From Verrucomicrobium sp. BvORR034 (GTDB lineage: Bacteria > Verrucomicrobiota > Verrucomicrobiia > Verrucomicrobiales > Verrucomicrobiaceae), in assembly GCF_000739635.1 (NCBI RefSeq), contig NZ_BATQ01000166.1:62001-126000 (forward strand): a stretch of DNA of 64,000 bases. Direction: 5' to 3'. The notes beneath the pieces were generated by a model. The model ran no database searches, had not been told where the DNA came from, and saw only the letters and a list, made by a program, of their open reading frames with translations. Both the position numbers and the translations under genes were made by a program. Below, piece by piece: positions 33,637-43,580 of the stretch (the first letter of the stretch is position 1; each line of letters starts with the position of its first letter).

Positions 33637-35418
33637 ATGTTCGTTCTCGGTCTTAACGCCTACCACGGCGACTCCTCCGCCGCCATCCTCAAGGACGGGC
33701 AGGTCATTGCCGCTGTCGAAGAAGAGCGCTTCCGCCGTATCAAGCACTGGGCGGGCCTCCCCACCGAGTCCATCAAGTACTGTCTGGAAGTGGCAGGCAT
33801 CACCTATGGCGACCTCCGCCACATCGCCATCAATCTGGACCCGAAGGTCAACCACGGACGCCGGCTCCTGCATGTCCTGCGGCATCTGCCTTCCCCGAAG
33901 CTGATCCTGGCCCGGCTTGCCAAGCTGGGCAAGACCCGCAGCCTGCGGGATACGCTGAACTCCGCCTTCCCTGATCAGCCGCTGCACCCGGAGGCGCAAG
34001 TGCACCATGTGGAGCACCACCTGGCCCACCTCGCTTCTTCCTACCTCTGCAGCCCGTTCGAGGAGGCGGTCAGCGTTTCCGTGGACGGCATGGGCGACTT
34101 TGCCTCCGCCGCCTGGGGCATGGGCCGCGGTCAGAGTCTTTCCGTGGATGGGCGCGTGTACTTTCCCCATTCCCTGGGCATCTTCTACTCCGCACTGACC
34201 CAGTGGCTGGGCTTCCCGCACTATGGCGATGAGTACAAGGTGATGGGCCTCGCCCCCTACGGCCAGCCCCATTTCCTGGACCAGATGCGTCAGATCGTCC
34301 GTGTGCAGTCCGATGGGACCTTCCGGCTCGACCTGCGTTACTTCCGCCACCATCGGGAGGCCGTGCCCTACTCCTGGGACAACGGCTCCCCTGAGGTGGG
34401 CACCCTCTTCACCCCGGAGCTGGAAAAGCTCCTCGGTCCCGCACGGAAAAAGGATGAACCGCTGGAGCAACGGCATCGGGACATCGCCCGGTCCATCCAG
34501 GCCATGTTCGAGGAGGCGCTCTTCGCCCTCCTGGAGCAGTTGCACTCCCGCTATCGCTGCGATGCGCTCACGCTCAGCGGCGGCTGCGCGATGAACTCCG
34601 TCGCCAACGGCAAGGTTTACCAGCGCAGCCCTTTCAAAAAGCTCTACATCCAGAGCGCCGCAGGTGATGCCGGCGGGGCCATCGGCTCCGCCATGGTCGT
34701 CGCGCAGACCCTGCCGAACTCCCAATCTGGCGGCCAGCCCCGTCACTACTGCCGCCACGCCTACTGGGGCCCAGAGTACACAGAGGCCGACTTCGCCACG
34801 TTACTGGAGGCAGAGAGCACCCGACTTCAGGAAGCTGGCTGCCAAATCACCATTCACGCCAACCCTGCCCTCCTCTGTGATGCCGTCGCCACCGCCATCA
34901 GCGAAGGCAAGGTCATCGGCTGGTTCCAGGGCCGTCTCGAATGGGGCCCGCGCGCCCTGGGCAACCGCTCCATCCTCGGCGACCCCCGTCGGGCAGACAT
35001 GAAGGACATCCTGAACGCCAAGATCAAACGTCGCGAATCCTTCCGCCCCTTCGCCCCCAGCGTGCTGCGGGAGGAAGTGCCCGCCTGGTTCGAGACCGAC
35101 GACGACGTCCCGTTCATGATGCAGGTCTTCCAGCTGCGTGAGGAGAAGCGTCCCCAGATCCCCGCCGTCACCCATGTGGACGGCAGCGGCCGCCTCCAGA
35201 CCGTCTCTGCCGACACCAATCCTATCTACCACCAGCTCATCAGCCGCTTCCACGCCCTCACCGGCGTGCCCATGGTATTAAACACCTCCTTCAACGAGAA
35301 CGAACCCGTCGTCTGCCACCCGCAGGAGGCCCTCGAGTGCTTTCTTCGAACCAAGATGGATGTGCTGGTGCTCGGTGGTTATCTGGTGGCGCGACATCCC
35401 AACGTTGCTCAATCATAG
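33637..35418 (+). CDS. NodU/CmcH-family carbamoyltransferase
   Basis: 593 residues, full length. The N-terminal YrdC/Kae1-like part has LNAYHGDSSAA, EEERFRRIKH, EHHLAHLASSY, DGMGDFAS and GDEYKVMGLAPYG; the C-terminal part has GRLEWGPRALGNRSIL, RESFRPFAPSV and NTSFNENEPVV. The family transfers a carbamoyl group from carbamoyl phosphate, through an adenylate, onto a hydroxyl of a sugar or antibiotic. As the first gene of a glycan cluster it probably decorates a sugar residue. The next gene starts 66 bases downstream. Confidence 0.92.
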   Translation: MFVLGLNAYHGDSSAAILKDGQVIAAVEEERFRRIKHWAGLPTESIKYCLEVAGITYGDLRHIAINLDPKVNHGRRLLHVLRHLPSPKLILARLAKLGKTRSLRDTLNSAFPDQPLHPEAQVHHVEHHLAHLASSYLCSPFEEAVSVSVDGMGDFASAAWGMGRGQSLSVDGRVYFPHSLGIFYSALTQWLGFPHYGDEYKVMGLAPYGQPHFLDQMRQIVRVQSDGTFRLDLRYFRHHREAVPYSWDNGSPEVGTLFTPELEKLLGPARKKDEPLEQRHRDIARSIQAMFEEALFALLEQLHSRYRCDALTLSGGCAMNSVANGKVYQRSPFKKLYIQSAAGDAGGAIGSAMVVAQTLPNSQSGGQPRHYCRHAYWGPEYTEADFATLLEAESTRLQEAGCQITIHANPALLCDAVATAISEGKVIGWFQGRLEWGPRALGNRSILGDPRRADMKDILNAKIKRRESFRPFAPSVLREEVPAWFETDDDVPFMMQVFQLREEKRPQIPAVTHVDGSGRLQTVSADTNPIYHQLISRFHALTGVPMVLNTSFNENEPVVCHPQEALECFLRTKMDVLVLGGYLVARHPNVAQS

Positions 35419-35484
35419 TTCCCTTGTCACAGCGCAATTTCCTGGGCCGACGACCGTTGGCACTCCTGGACGACTGAAAGCTGA

Positions 35485-36747
35485 ATGAATCGCCTTATAA
35501 CTGCTGCACTGAAACTCGCTCACTCGTCGTCAGAACTTCTGGCACGCCCTTGGGACAATGGTCGGAGGATGCTGAGCTCAGTGATCGCGGGTTCTCTGGC
35601 GTACGCAGTGGCCCTCTTTGTGACGTTTCCGGGAACTCTGCTTCACAGAAACTTCTTCCACACTCGCATGTGGGACACGCTCTTGCTCTCCGAGAATCTC
35701 TTCGCGAGAAATTTACAAGAGCAAATCATGGCCCACCGGCTCACCGTACCGGTTCTCGTAAAGTTTCTGCACATTGACCAGCCTGCACTGATCACAATTC
35801 TATTTCAGATCTTGCCATCGGTGGCCACTTTGGCGTTGATCTACTATAATGCCGCCCGCCGAATCGGCCCACGGACGGCATGGCCCATCACCTTGGCCCT
35901 GGCCCTCAGCTTCCTGTTGTTCTACACGTTCTATTACGGCGGCCTGTTTGACCCTGTCACCCACTTGTGTCTGGCTGCCGTGATGACCACCGCCAACCCC
36001 GCTGTGGGATTCGCCTGCGCAATAGCGGGAATCTTTAATGACGAACGATTTGTCATCGCCGCTCCATTCGCATTGCTGTGGCACTACCAGGGGGGCACTT
36101 GGAGCAGCCTGATCCGGCAAACTGTCAAACCAGCAGCCGGAGTGTTGCTCGGCCTCGCCTGCGCAATTCCGTTGCGGCACGCGATCGCCGTCGGTTGGCT
36201 GGGGCCCGGCGTTACATCAAATGTTGATCTAAGTCAGGCACTCACAACATTGCGCCCCTACGACACCAAGAGCTTCTCAGCGGGATGGGCTGTCTTCGCG
36301 CTGAATTTCTTCATGTCCTTTCGTTGGACATGGTTGCTGGTCTTCATGTTCTTCGTCAGGAAAAGCCCTCGCTACTCATCTTTGTTTAAAGGCCTCCTCT
36401 TCTGCTCTCTGATTCCGCCAGTCCTTTCCGCTGCTCTGGTCATGGATGTCGCAAAGAGCATTGGATATCTCTTCCCGGCCGTCCTGTTTTGCATCGTCAA
36501 TCTAGTTGCTGACAGCAAGGACGCGGAAAATCTCGGCAATCGTCTCTGGGCAGTCGTCGCCGCGCTGGTCATCACGCCCGTGTTTTGCATCAACGGGGTG
36601 TACCCCGCGTTCTGGCTGCCACTGCCAATAGAGGGCGTTCGAAGTCTCGTTGAAGGCATTTGGGGTATCGACATCATTCGTGAGTGGATTGTTCCCGCTG
36701 TCCACTCTGACACGATCCTCATTCCGGCGGACTCCTGGAAAAAGTAG
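35485..36747 (+). CDS. Polytopic membrane protein of the glycan cluster
   Basis: 420 residues, about nine hydrophobic segments, starting near residue 31. A loop LHRNFFHTRMWDTLLL and the motif NDERFVIAAPFALLW are reminiscent of GT-C-type membrane glycosyltransferases, but no catalytic motif is certain. Codon use and base composition are less GC-rich than the preceding gene. Possible roles: glycosyltransferase or polymerase-like protein; unproven. Confidence 0.7.
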   Translation: MNRLITAALKLAHSSSELLARPWDNGRRMLSSVIAGSLAYAVALFVTFPGTLLHRNFFHTRMWDTLLLSENLFARNLQEQIMAHRLTVPVLVKFLHIDQPALITILFQILPSVATLALIYYNAARRIGPRTAWPITLALALSFLLFYTFYYGGLFDPVTHLCLAAVMTTANPAVGFACAIAGIFNDERFVIAAPFALLWHYQGGTWSSLIRQTVKPAAGVLLGLACAIPLRHAIAVGWLGPGVTSNVDLSQALTTLRPYDTKSFSAGWAVFALNFFMSFRWTWLLVFMFFVRKSPRYSSLFKGLLFCSLIPPVLSAALVMDVAKSIGYLFPAVLFCIVNLVADSKDAENLGNRLWAVVAALVITPVFCINGVYPAFWLPLPIEGVRSLVEGIWGIDIIREWIVPAVHSDTILIPADSWKK

Positions 36748-36889
36748 AGCCAGCCCGCGCACTTCTTCGTTACGTCTGGAGCGGGATTCACTCTGTCTCG
36801 AAAGTCAGCTCCGGCCGAATCACCCTGCCAGCCTCCCGCTGCGGCATCGGCCTCGCCCCCCCATTGCGTCCCACTCTGTCTTCTAGCCC

Positions 36890-37525
36890 TTGATCAAATT
36901 CCTTTTCCGCTTCGTCTTCGGCCTGATCAAATTCGCACTGGCGCTCATCCTGGTGCTGGTCTTGGCATGGTATTTCCGCGAGCCCCTGCTCGGCGGCATA
37001 GCTCGTGCCTGGGTGGTGGATGACCCCTCCGCCAAAGCGGACGCCATCGTCGTTTTGGGCGGGGGCAGGGACTGGCGGCCCTTTGCAGCCGCAGACATGT
37101 TTCTGGCGGGCCAGGCTCCGGTCCTTCTTGTGTCACAGCCGGAACAAAGCCCGTCCCAGAACCTCCTGCAGCAGCCCACTGAAGCCGACGTGAACACCGC
37201 AGTCCTGACCAAAAAAGGAGTTCCTCCCACTGCGATTCAACCGCTGGGACATAACGTCACCAGCACCAGGGATGAAGCACTGGCGCTTCGTGAATGGGTT
37301 GTTGCTCATCGCGCGAAGGACATCTTGATCCCCACCGACCCATTTCACACTCGTCGTACGCGCTGGATCTTCCAGAAGGCCCTGGAGGGCACCGGTGCCT
37401 CAGTCCACATGAGAGCCATTCCCCACCCCCGGTACACGACAGAAAACTGGTGGCAGCAGGAGGAAGGCTTCCTTGGATTTCAGAACGAGATAGTGAAGAG
37501 CCTCTATTATCTCATCAACTACTGA
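36890..37525 (+). CDS. YdcF/ElyC-like (DUF218) envelope protein
   Basis: 211 residues with one N-terminal membrane segment (about 9-28). The DUF218 fold is shown by ADAIVVLGGG at 50-59, TSTRDEA at about 125-131 and IPTDPFHTRRTRWIF further on. Members include ElyC and SanA, linked to envelope polysaccharide or lipid carrier metabolism. The start is TTG at 36890; no better codon lies near. It ends four bases before the ABC permease gene. Confidence 0.82.
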   Translation: MIKFLFRFVFGLIKFALALILVLVLAWYFREPLLGGIARAWVVDDPSAKADAIVVLGGGRDWRPFAAADMFLAGQAPVLLVSQPEQSPSQNLLQQPTEADVNTAVLTKKGVPPTAIQPLGHNVTSTRDEALALREWVVAHRAKDILIPTDPFHTRRTRWIFQKALEGTGASVHMRAIPHPRYTTENWWQQEEGFLGFQNEIVKSLYYLINY

Positions 37526-37529
37526 CTTC

Positions 37530-38357
37530 GTGCCCCAAGTGCAAGAACCTCTCATCATCGAAGCCGGGCGCGCTGAAGCCCACTACTGGCGCGATCTCTG
37601 GCGCTATCGTGAACTCTTTGGCTTCCTGGCCTGGAGGGACATCCTGGTCCGGTACAAACAGACGGCGATCGGCATCGCGTGGGCGGTCCTTCGCCCCTTG
37701 CTCAGCATCCTGATCCTCACCGTTGTTTTTGGGAACGTCGCGAAATTGCCGGCCGGCCCGCTGCCCTACGCCATCCTTGTCGCAGCAGCCATGCTGCCCT
37801 GGCAGTTCTTCACGAACTCCCTGACGGAGTCCAGCCAGAGCCTGGTTGGCAACGCGAACCTCATCTCCAAGGTCTACTTCCCCCGCATGATCCTGCCTGC
37901 AAGTGCGGTGGTGGTCAGCCTCGTGGACTTTGCCATCTCGTTTGGCATCATCGTCTGCTTGATGTTCTGGTACCAGTACCTTCCCGGCTGGCAGATCCTC
38001 GCACTCCCCGCGTTCGTCGTGCTGGCGTTGCTCTCCGCGCTTGGTCCTGGCCTCCTCATCACGGCTCTCAACGTGAAATATCGTGACTTCCGGTACATCA
38101 TCCCGTTCATCGTTCAGCTCGGTCTGTTCGTCTCCCCCGTGGCCTACAGCTCCTCGGTCATCCCGGAGAAGTGGCGTTTTCTCTATTCCCTGAACCCGAT
38201 GGTTGGAGTCATTGATGGGTTCAGGTGGTGCTTCGGCGACGCTGGCGGGATTTATCTTCCCGGGTTGCTGGGCTCCATGGGAGTTACCGCACTTCTCTTG
38301 TACTTTGGGATCCGTTACTTCCGGAGAATGGAACGGGGTTTTGCTGATGTGATCTAG
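37530..38357 (+). CDS. wzm: ABC-2 type polysaccharide export permease
   Basis: 275 residues, six membrane segments, GTG start at 37530. WRDILVRYKQTAIGIAWAVL near residue 35-54 and the later SLNPMVGVIDGFRW are typical of Wzm/KpsM-like permeases. It moves a finished lipid-linked glycan across the inner membrane with a Wzt ATPase. It is the only permease of this type in the window, yet two Wzt genes follow, the first 27 bases downstream. Confidence 0.92.
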   Translation: MPQVQEPLIIEAGRAEAHYWRDLWRYRELFGFLAWRDILVRYKQTAIGIAWAVLRPLLSILILTVVFGNVAKLPAGPLPYAILVAAAMLPWQFFTNSLTESSQSLVGNANLISKVYFPRMILPASAVVVSLVDFAISFGIIVCLMFWYQYLPGWQILALPAFVVLALLSALGPGLLITALNVKYRDFRYIIPFIVQLGLFVSPVAYSSSVIPEKWRFLYSLNPMVGVIDGFRWCFGDAGGIYLPGLLGSMGVTALLLYFGIRYFRRMERGFADVI

Positions 38358-38384
38358 CCTTCGCGCCGTCACCCAGGACACACC

Positions 38385-39647
38385 ATGGCCAGTGTACATA
38401 TCAAAGCCGAAAAAATCGGAAAGAGATACACACTGCGCCACTCCGATGCAGGAGCCCGCTACACGGCCCTGCGGGACGTGCTGGCGACCAAACTACGGAA
38501 CCTGCTCCATCGCCCTCTCCGCCAATTGCAAGCATCCTCGGAAGAGGAATTCTGGGCTCTGCAGGACATTTCGTTTGAAGTGAATCAGGGGCAGGTGCTC
38601 GGCATCATCGGCCGCAATGGTGCCGGCAAGTCCACTCTGGCCAAGATTCTCTCCCGCATCACAGAGCCCACCAGCGGCCGGGTGACCCTCCACGGCCGGG
38701 TCGCCAGTCTGCTGGAAGTGGGGACAGGCTTTCATCCCGAACTGACTGGCCGGGAAAACATCTACCTAAATGGGGCGATTCTTGGCATGTCCCGCAGTGA
38801 GATCCGGGCGAAGTTTGATGAAATAGTCAGCTTCGCAGAGGTAGAGCCGTTTCTTGACACCCAGGTGAAGCACTACAGCAGCGGCATGGCAGTCCGCCTC
38901 GCCTTTGCCGTAGCCGCCCATCTCCAGCCAGAAATTCTCATCGTGGACGAAGTGCTGGCAGTTGGGGATGCAGCCTTCCAGAAGAAATGCCTGGGAAAAA
39001 TGGAGTCCGTAAGCAAAGAGGGGCGCACCGTCCTTTTCATCTCCCACTCCATGTCGCTCATCACAAGGATTTGTGACCGCGCCATCGCCCTGGAAAAAGG
39101 GAAAATCGCCAACGATGGCACCGCGCACGAAGTGGCACGAACCTACTTGGCGGCCTCCGGCACCGGTTCCTCCTCCTCCTGGCGCCCCTCCGCACCCGTC
39201 GGCGACAGTGCGGCGAAAGTCCACAGCGCGCGTCTTCACTCGCCCGACGGAAACTGTGCCTCTACCTTTTCCATTGGCTGCCCCATTTATTGCACCGTGG
39301 AGTACGAGCTCCTGGCAGGCGGGCAGCGCGCCATGCCCGCCCTTCAGTTGGTCAACGAATCAGGGACCGTCGTCTTTGGTTCCGCAGCATTCCAGTTGCG
39401 GGAAACAACCCGCATCGGTTGCCATAGCGCCACCTGCACCATTCCCGCCCACCTCCTGGCCGAGGGGCACCACAGCCTCAACATCGCGGTGGTCAGTTAC
39501 AACCCCAATACCCTCCACGCATTTGAGCGGGAGGTCCTTTCCATGCTTCTCGTGGATGACACCTCCGGCGATGGCGCCCGGGGGGATGCCACGGGGCACT
39601 GGCCAGGTATTGTACGCCCCAAGCTGGACTGGGCCGTTGCCTGTTAA
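38385..39647 (+). CDS. wzt: Wzt-type ATPase with C-terminal domain (first copy)
   Basis: 420 residues. ATPase part (1-about 255): Walker A GRNGAGKS at 76-83, signature HYSSGM at 163-168, Walker B ILIVDEV ending about 190. The C-terminal part (about 265-420) fits the Wzt domain that in known systems binds the modified end of the glycan and sets export specificity. ATPase part is strongly similar to the second copy at 42324, but the C-terminal parts differ. It follows the permease closely and should pair with it. Confidence 0.92.
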   Translation: MASVHIKAEKIGKRYTLRHSDAGARYTALRDVLATKLRNLLHRPLRQLQASSEEEFWALQDISFEVNQGQVLGIIGRNGAGKSTLAKILSRITEPTSGRVTLHGRVASLLEVGTGFHPELTGRENIYLNGAILGMSRSEIRAKFDEIVSFAEVEPFLDTQVKHYSSGMAVRLAFAVAAHLQPEILIVDEVLAVGDAAFQKKCLGKMESVSKEGRTVLFISHSMSLITRICDRAIALEKGKIANDGTAHEVARTYLAASGTGSSSSWRPSAPVGDSAAKVHSARLHSPDGNCASTFSIGCPIYCTVEYELLAGGQRAMPALQLVNESGTVVFGSAAFQLRETTRIGCHSATCTIPAHLLAEGHHSLNIAVVSYNPNTLHAFEREVLSMLLVDDTSGDGARGDATGHWPGIVRPKLDWAVAC

Positions 39648-39674
39648 CCGCCCTCCTCACTCCAAGATCTTACG

Positions 39675-40445
39675 GTGAGCGGACTTGCCTACACAGGGGA
39701 ACGAATGGTGCCAGGAGCGGCGGATGCCGCCACCTACTGGGAACATGCAGAGAGATACCGTTTCGCCACCCGCTTTGCGTTCGGCAAAGACGTCGCCGAC
39801 ATCGCCTGTGGCGAGGGCTATGGTGCAGCCGCACTGGCAGAAGCAGGCGCGGCTTCGCTCGTCGCCATTGACAATGCTGATGCGGCCGTATCCCATGCCC
39901 GGGAGACCTACGGCATCGATGCCCGGCTCGGCAACGCCGAAGCCATCCCTCTCAAGGACGCTTCAGTAGACTTGATCGTATCTTTCGAAACCATAGAACA
40001 CCTCGTCCACCCCGATCAGTTTCTGGACGAATGCCAGCGCACCCTTCGACACAGCGGCCGCCTCGTCATCTCCACTCCGAATGTGGACATCTACCGGCAG
40101 ACGTCGCCAGACAATCCCTACCACGTTTCGGAAATGCGGTCCGATGAGTTCCACAGACGCCTGCTGAGCCGCTTCCGCAAGGTGCAGTCCTTTGGACAAT
40201 GTCGGCCCTCCCCCCGCTGGACCAGGTTGAGAGGCGGCACCCGTCTGTTCCATCTCGGCACCCGGCTCTTCAACCCTCTACGAACGGTGCAGACGCAGGC
40301 CATTTCGCAAAAGTCCACTCTGGAGTACTGCCTTGCGCGAACCACCGCACCGGGCCGCTACTTCACGCCCGAGTCCGTACAACGCGTGACCGGGGCTGAG
40401 CTTGCGCGCTGCAAATATCTCATCGCCGTAGCGTCGCAACACTGA
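39675..40445 (+). CDS. SAM-dependent methyltransferase (class I)
   Basis: 256 residues, GTG start at 39675. SAM-binding motif I VADIACGEGYGAAALAEAG at about 40-58, then VDLIVSFETIEHLVHP and LRHSGRLVISTPN. Probably methylates a sugar of the glycan or its terminus; methylated ends are known to signal export in Wzt systems. The stop is followed after one base by the frameshifted glycosyltransferase. Confidence 0.85.
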   Translation: MSGLAYTGERMVPGAADAATYWEHAERYRFATRFAFGKDVADIACGEGYGAAALAEAGAASLVAIDNADAAVSHARETYGIDARLGNAEAIPLKDASVDLIVSFETIEHLVHPDQFLDECQRTLRHSGRLVISTPNVDIYRQTSPDNPYHVSEMRSDEFHRRLLSRFRKVQSFGQCRPSPRWTRLRGGTRLFHLGTRLFNPLRTVQTQAISQKSTLEYCLARTTAPGRYFTPESVQRVTGAELARCKYLIAVASQH

Positions 40446-40446
40446 C

Positions 40447-41383
40447 ATGGGCAGCAGTCCCGTCGTCTCCGTCGTCATCCCCGCCTACAATCATGCCGAG
40501 TACATCCTGGCGTGCTTGGATTCAGTCTTCAAGCAATCCTACCGTGACTTCGAGATCCTTCTCATTGACGATGGTTCTCCTGACCAAACTGCCGACATGG
40601 TCCGCCCATTTGTCAGCGATGGCACGATTCGCTACTTTCGCCAGGAGAACAGCGGGCAGGCACAAGCACGAAACCGGGGGCTACAGGAGGCCAGAGGGAA
40701 GTACATCGCCTATCTGGACGACGACGATCTCTGGCCCTCAGACAAACTTGAATGGCAGGTGGCAGCTCTGGAAGCCAACTCCTGGTGTGCCGTTGGGGGC
40801 ACGGTCGAGGTGCTGGGAGAGCCGTCACAAGACTCCGACGTTCCCTGCTCCGCCCCCTTTGCTCATCACTCCAGCGTCCGTTTACAGTGGCAATCCCTTC
40901 CGATCTCCCGGTCAGGTGCTGGCCCGCACCGGGGCCCTCCGATCAGCGGGAGGGTTTGATGCGTCCATTTGGGGTTGCGACGACATGGATCTGTGGATCC
41001 GTCTCGCAGCAGTCGGGACCTTGGTACGGGTCTCGCGGCGAGCGCTCCTCTATCGTCGCCATCCCCAAGGCGCATCCCGCAACACCCGGCGCATGTTGGA
41101 GAATGCCCTGAGAGTCCTTTCCAAAAACGCCTCCATTCTCGCTGAGAAAGACAGAGCCAGCACGCTTCAGAAGGGTTACCGCTGGCTCTATCGCGACTAT
41201 GGTTTCCACCTGCTGTACAAAGCCGTGAAGTCAAGACCTCGCATGCCATCCGATGCTCTCCTCTTCGCCCGGGCATTTGTGGGGCCACTGATCCGGGATC
41301 GGCATCTGGTATGGATGGTCATGCAGGACACCGTCATCCGTCCTGCGAAAAAACTGCTCTTCCACAACCGTTCGTCGAGTTGA
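40447..41383 (+). pseudogene. Family 2 glycosyltransferase with internal frameshift
   Basis: The first part (from 40447) reads as a GT-A enzyme: SVVIPAYNHAEYILACLDSV, LLIDDGSPD, RNRGLQEARG and AYLDDDDLW. The continuation NPFRSPGQVLARTGALRSAG, GFDASIWGCDDMDLW lies in the +1 frame and runs to 41383. The change occurs at about 40850-40890; a CCCCCTTT tract at 40853-40860 is a likely slip point. All motifs of a full enzyme are present once joined. May be a recent mutation, a sequencing error, or less likely programmed frameshifting. Confidence 0.85.
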
Positions 41384-42294
41384 TTTCCATCGTCATCTGC
41401 ACGCACAATCCTCGAGCCAGCTACTTGGCCCGCACGATTGATGCCCTCCGGCAGCAGACGCTGCCAACGGAGCAGTGGGAGCTGTTGGTGGTGGACAACG
41501 CCTCTACCCCTCCTGTGGAGCCCGGCTTGAACCTGGGGTGGCATCCCTCCGCGCGTTTGATCAGGGAGGAGTCGCTCGGCCTCACCCATGCCCAGCTGCG
41601 CGGCATCAAGGAAACCAACGGTGACCTGTTGCTGTTTGTCGATGACGATAATGTCCTCGATCCGAACTATCTAGAAACCCTCACTCAACTTGCTGCGGCC
41701 CGGCCGTACCTCGCCGCATTTGGAGGCAACATCTCTGGCGAATTCGAATGCTCACCTCCGCCATGGTACAACGGACTGCTGGGATGGCTGGCCATCATCA
41801 AGACGGATCGCGACATCTGGGGCAACAGTTACAAGCTCGAACAACTTCCAGTCGGCGCCGGCTTGTGCGTCCGCCGTGAGGTCGCAAACAGGTACGCCGG
41901 CGATGTGGCGAATGACCCTGGTCGCCTCACGCTTGATCGCCGGGGTGAGATTCTATCCTCAGGCGGTGACACAGATCTGGTCCTCACCGCCATCGACCTT
42001 GGTTACGGCGTCGGCGTGTTCAAAGCCCTTCACCTTACGCATCTCATCCCCTCGACAAGGCTCACGCAATCCTATCTGCTACGCCTTGCCGAAGCGATGG
42101 CATTTTCCCAGGTGATTCGAGCCCGGATGGGCCGCGGGCCATCCAAGCCAGCCGCCAACTGGAGACGAAAGGCCCTCGATTTCCTCAAACGGCCGTTCCT
42201 CTCCCGCTTCAACCGGCAACTTTTGAACGCCAGGATCCAAGGCGATTCCAGGGCGCGGCAAATTCCTCTCACTGCACCATCGTCAAAGAGCTGA
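41380..42294 (+). CDS. Family 2 glycosyltransferase (first of a paralogous pair)
   Basis: About 304 residues from a TTG overlapping the previous stop (TTGA). ISIVICTHNPRASYLARTID is the GT-A start, with VVDNAST and the metal-binding LFVDDDNVL. PVGAGLCVRRE and DTDLVLTAIDLGYG follow. Very similar along its length to the gene at 45587. Transfers a sugar from a nucleotide donor in the cytosol. An ATG at 41311 would add a 23-residue N-terminal extension overlapping the previous gene. Confidence 0.88.
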   Translation: MISIVICTHNPRASYLARTIDALRQQTLPTEQWELLVVDNASTPPVEPGLNLGWHPSARLIREESLGLTHAQLRGIKETNGDLLLFVDDDNVLDPNYLETLTQLAAARPYLAAFGGNISGEFECSPPPWYNGLLGWLAIIKTDRDIWGNSYKLEQLPVGAGLCVRREVANRYAGDVANDPGRLTLDRRGEILSSGGDTDLVLTAIDLGYGVGVFKALHLTHLIPSTRLTQSYLLRLAEAMAFSQVIRARMGRGPSKPAANWRRKALDFLKRPFLSRFNRQLLNARIQGDSRARQIPLTAPSSKS

Positions 42295-42323
42295 CGTCCT
42301 CTGCGTCGCCCGCCAATTCACAC

Positions 42324-43580
42324 ATGTCAGATGCCATCATCACGGTAGAGAATCTCGGAAAGAAGTATACTCTCCGGCACGCGGCTTCAGGGGCGCGCTA
42401 CACAGCCCTGCGGGACGTCATCTCCGCCGGCCTCAAACGCTTTCTCAAAAGGTCGGGCGGCTCCTCCGCAGCTTCCCACCAGGACGAATTTTGGGCGCTT
42501 CAAGATGTCTCCTTCAACGTGAAACAAGGGGAGGTGCTCGGCATCATTGGCCGCAATGGAGCGGGGAAGTCCACCTTGCTCAAGATCCTCTCCCGCATCA
42601 CGGAACCCACCAGAGGCCGCATCACCCTGCGCGGCCGGGTTGCCAGCCTTCTTGAAGTCGGCACCGGGTTTCACCCGGAGCTCACCGGTCGGGAGAACAT
42701 CTTCCTCAACGGCGCCATCCTGGGCATGACCAGGGCAGAGATCACCAGGAAGTTCGATGAAATCGTCGCGTTTGCCGAGGTGGAGCGGTTTCTTGACACC
42801 CAGGTGAAGCACTACAGCAGCGGCATGTATGTCCGGCTCGCCTTTGCCGTCGCAGCCCACCTGGAACCGGAGATCCTGATTGTTGATGAAGTCCTGGCTG
42901 TAGGAGACGCGGATTTTCAGAGGAAATGCCTGGGCCAAATACACAAGGTGTCCAGACAGGGCCGCACAGTTCTGCTGGTCAGCCATCAGATGGACTTGAT
43001 CACACGGCTGGCCACCTCCGCACTGCTTTTGCATCGTGGCAAAATAGAGCACCACGGCACCGTGTCGGAAATTGTGCACTCGTACCTTGGTTCTTCGGCC
43101 GGCAATGAGGCAAGGTTCAGCTATGCCAACCGCGCCTCCGTTGTGGCAGTGAAGTTGAACCAGGAGCGGCTTCTGAGCGGCTCGTTGGAGATTGCGGTGA
43201 CTTTCGCCGCGCCAGGCCCGATCTCCAATCCAACTGTAGGAATCGTTGTTTCCACGCTCGGAGGCATGCCCGTCTTCGGGTCGAACACCCTGATGCACCC
43301 CTCCGCCAGTCAGATGTACTCGATCTCTTCGGGCCAGGCGATATTCTTGCTCGACGGCATTCCCCTGCTCTCGGGAGAGTACAACATTGCCGTCTGGTTG
43401 AGCAATGGCATGACCAACCTTGATCATCTGCCGGAGGCGCTTTCCTTCCGGTATCAAGATCCCGCCCCCACTCCTTACTATGCGGATCCCCAAGTTCAGG
43501 GCCCCTGCAAGGTAACCCCCACTTGGCGGTTTGACACGGCCGATTCGGGTGTGCTTGAGCATCCGCACCAAAAGAATTGA
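42324..43580 (+). CDS. wzt: Wzt-type ATPase with C-terminal domain (second copy)
   Basis: 418 residues. Walker A GRNGAGKS, then SLLEVGTGFHPELTGRENI, signature HYSSGM and Walker B ILIVDEVLAVGD, nearly the same text as the first copy. The C-terminal about 150 residues are different and carry no obvious similarity by eye. No second permease is nearby, so it may share the one at 37530. Its stop overlaps the next start (TTGA). Confidence 0.92.
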   Translation: MSDAIITVENLGKKYTLRHAASGARYTALRDVISAGLKRFLKRSGGSSAASHQDEFWALQDVSFNVKQGEVLGIIGRNGAGKSTLLKILSRITEPTRGRITLRGRVASLLEVGTGFHPELTGRENIFLNGAILGMTRAEITRKFDEIVAFAEVERFLDTQVKHYSSGMYVRLAFAVAAHLEPEILIVDEVLAVGDADFQRKCLGQIHKVSRQGRTVLLVSHQMDLITRLATSALLLHRGKIEHHGTVSEIVHSYLGSSAGNEARFSYANRASVVAVKLNQERLLSGSLEIAVTFAAPGPISNPTVGIVVSTLGGMPVFGSNTLMHPSASQMYSISSGQAIFLLDGIPLLSGEYNIAVWLSNGMTNLDHLPEALSFRYQDPAPTPYYADPQVQGPCKVTPTWRFDTADSGVLEHPHQKN

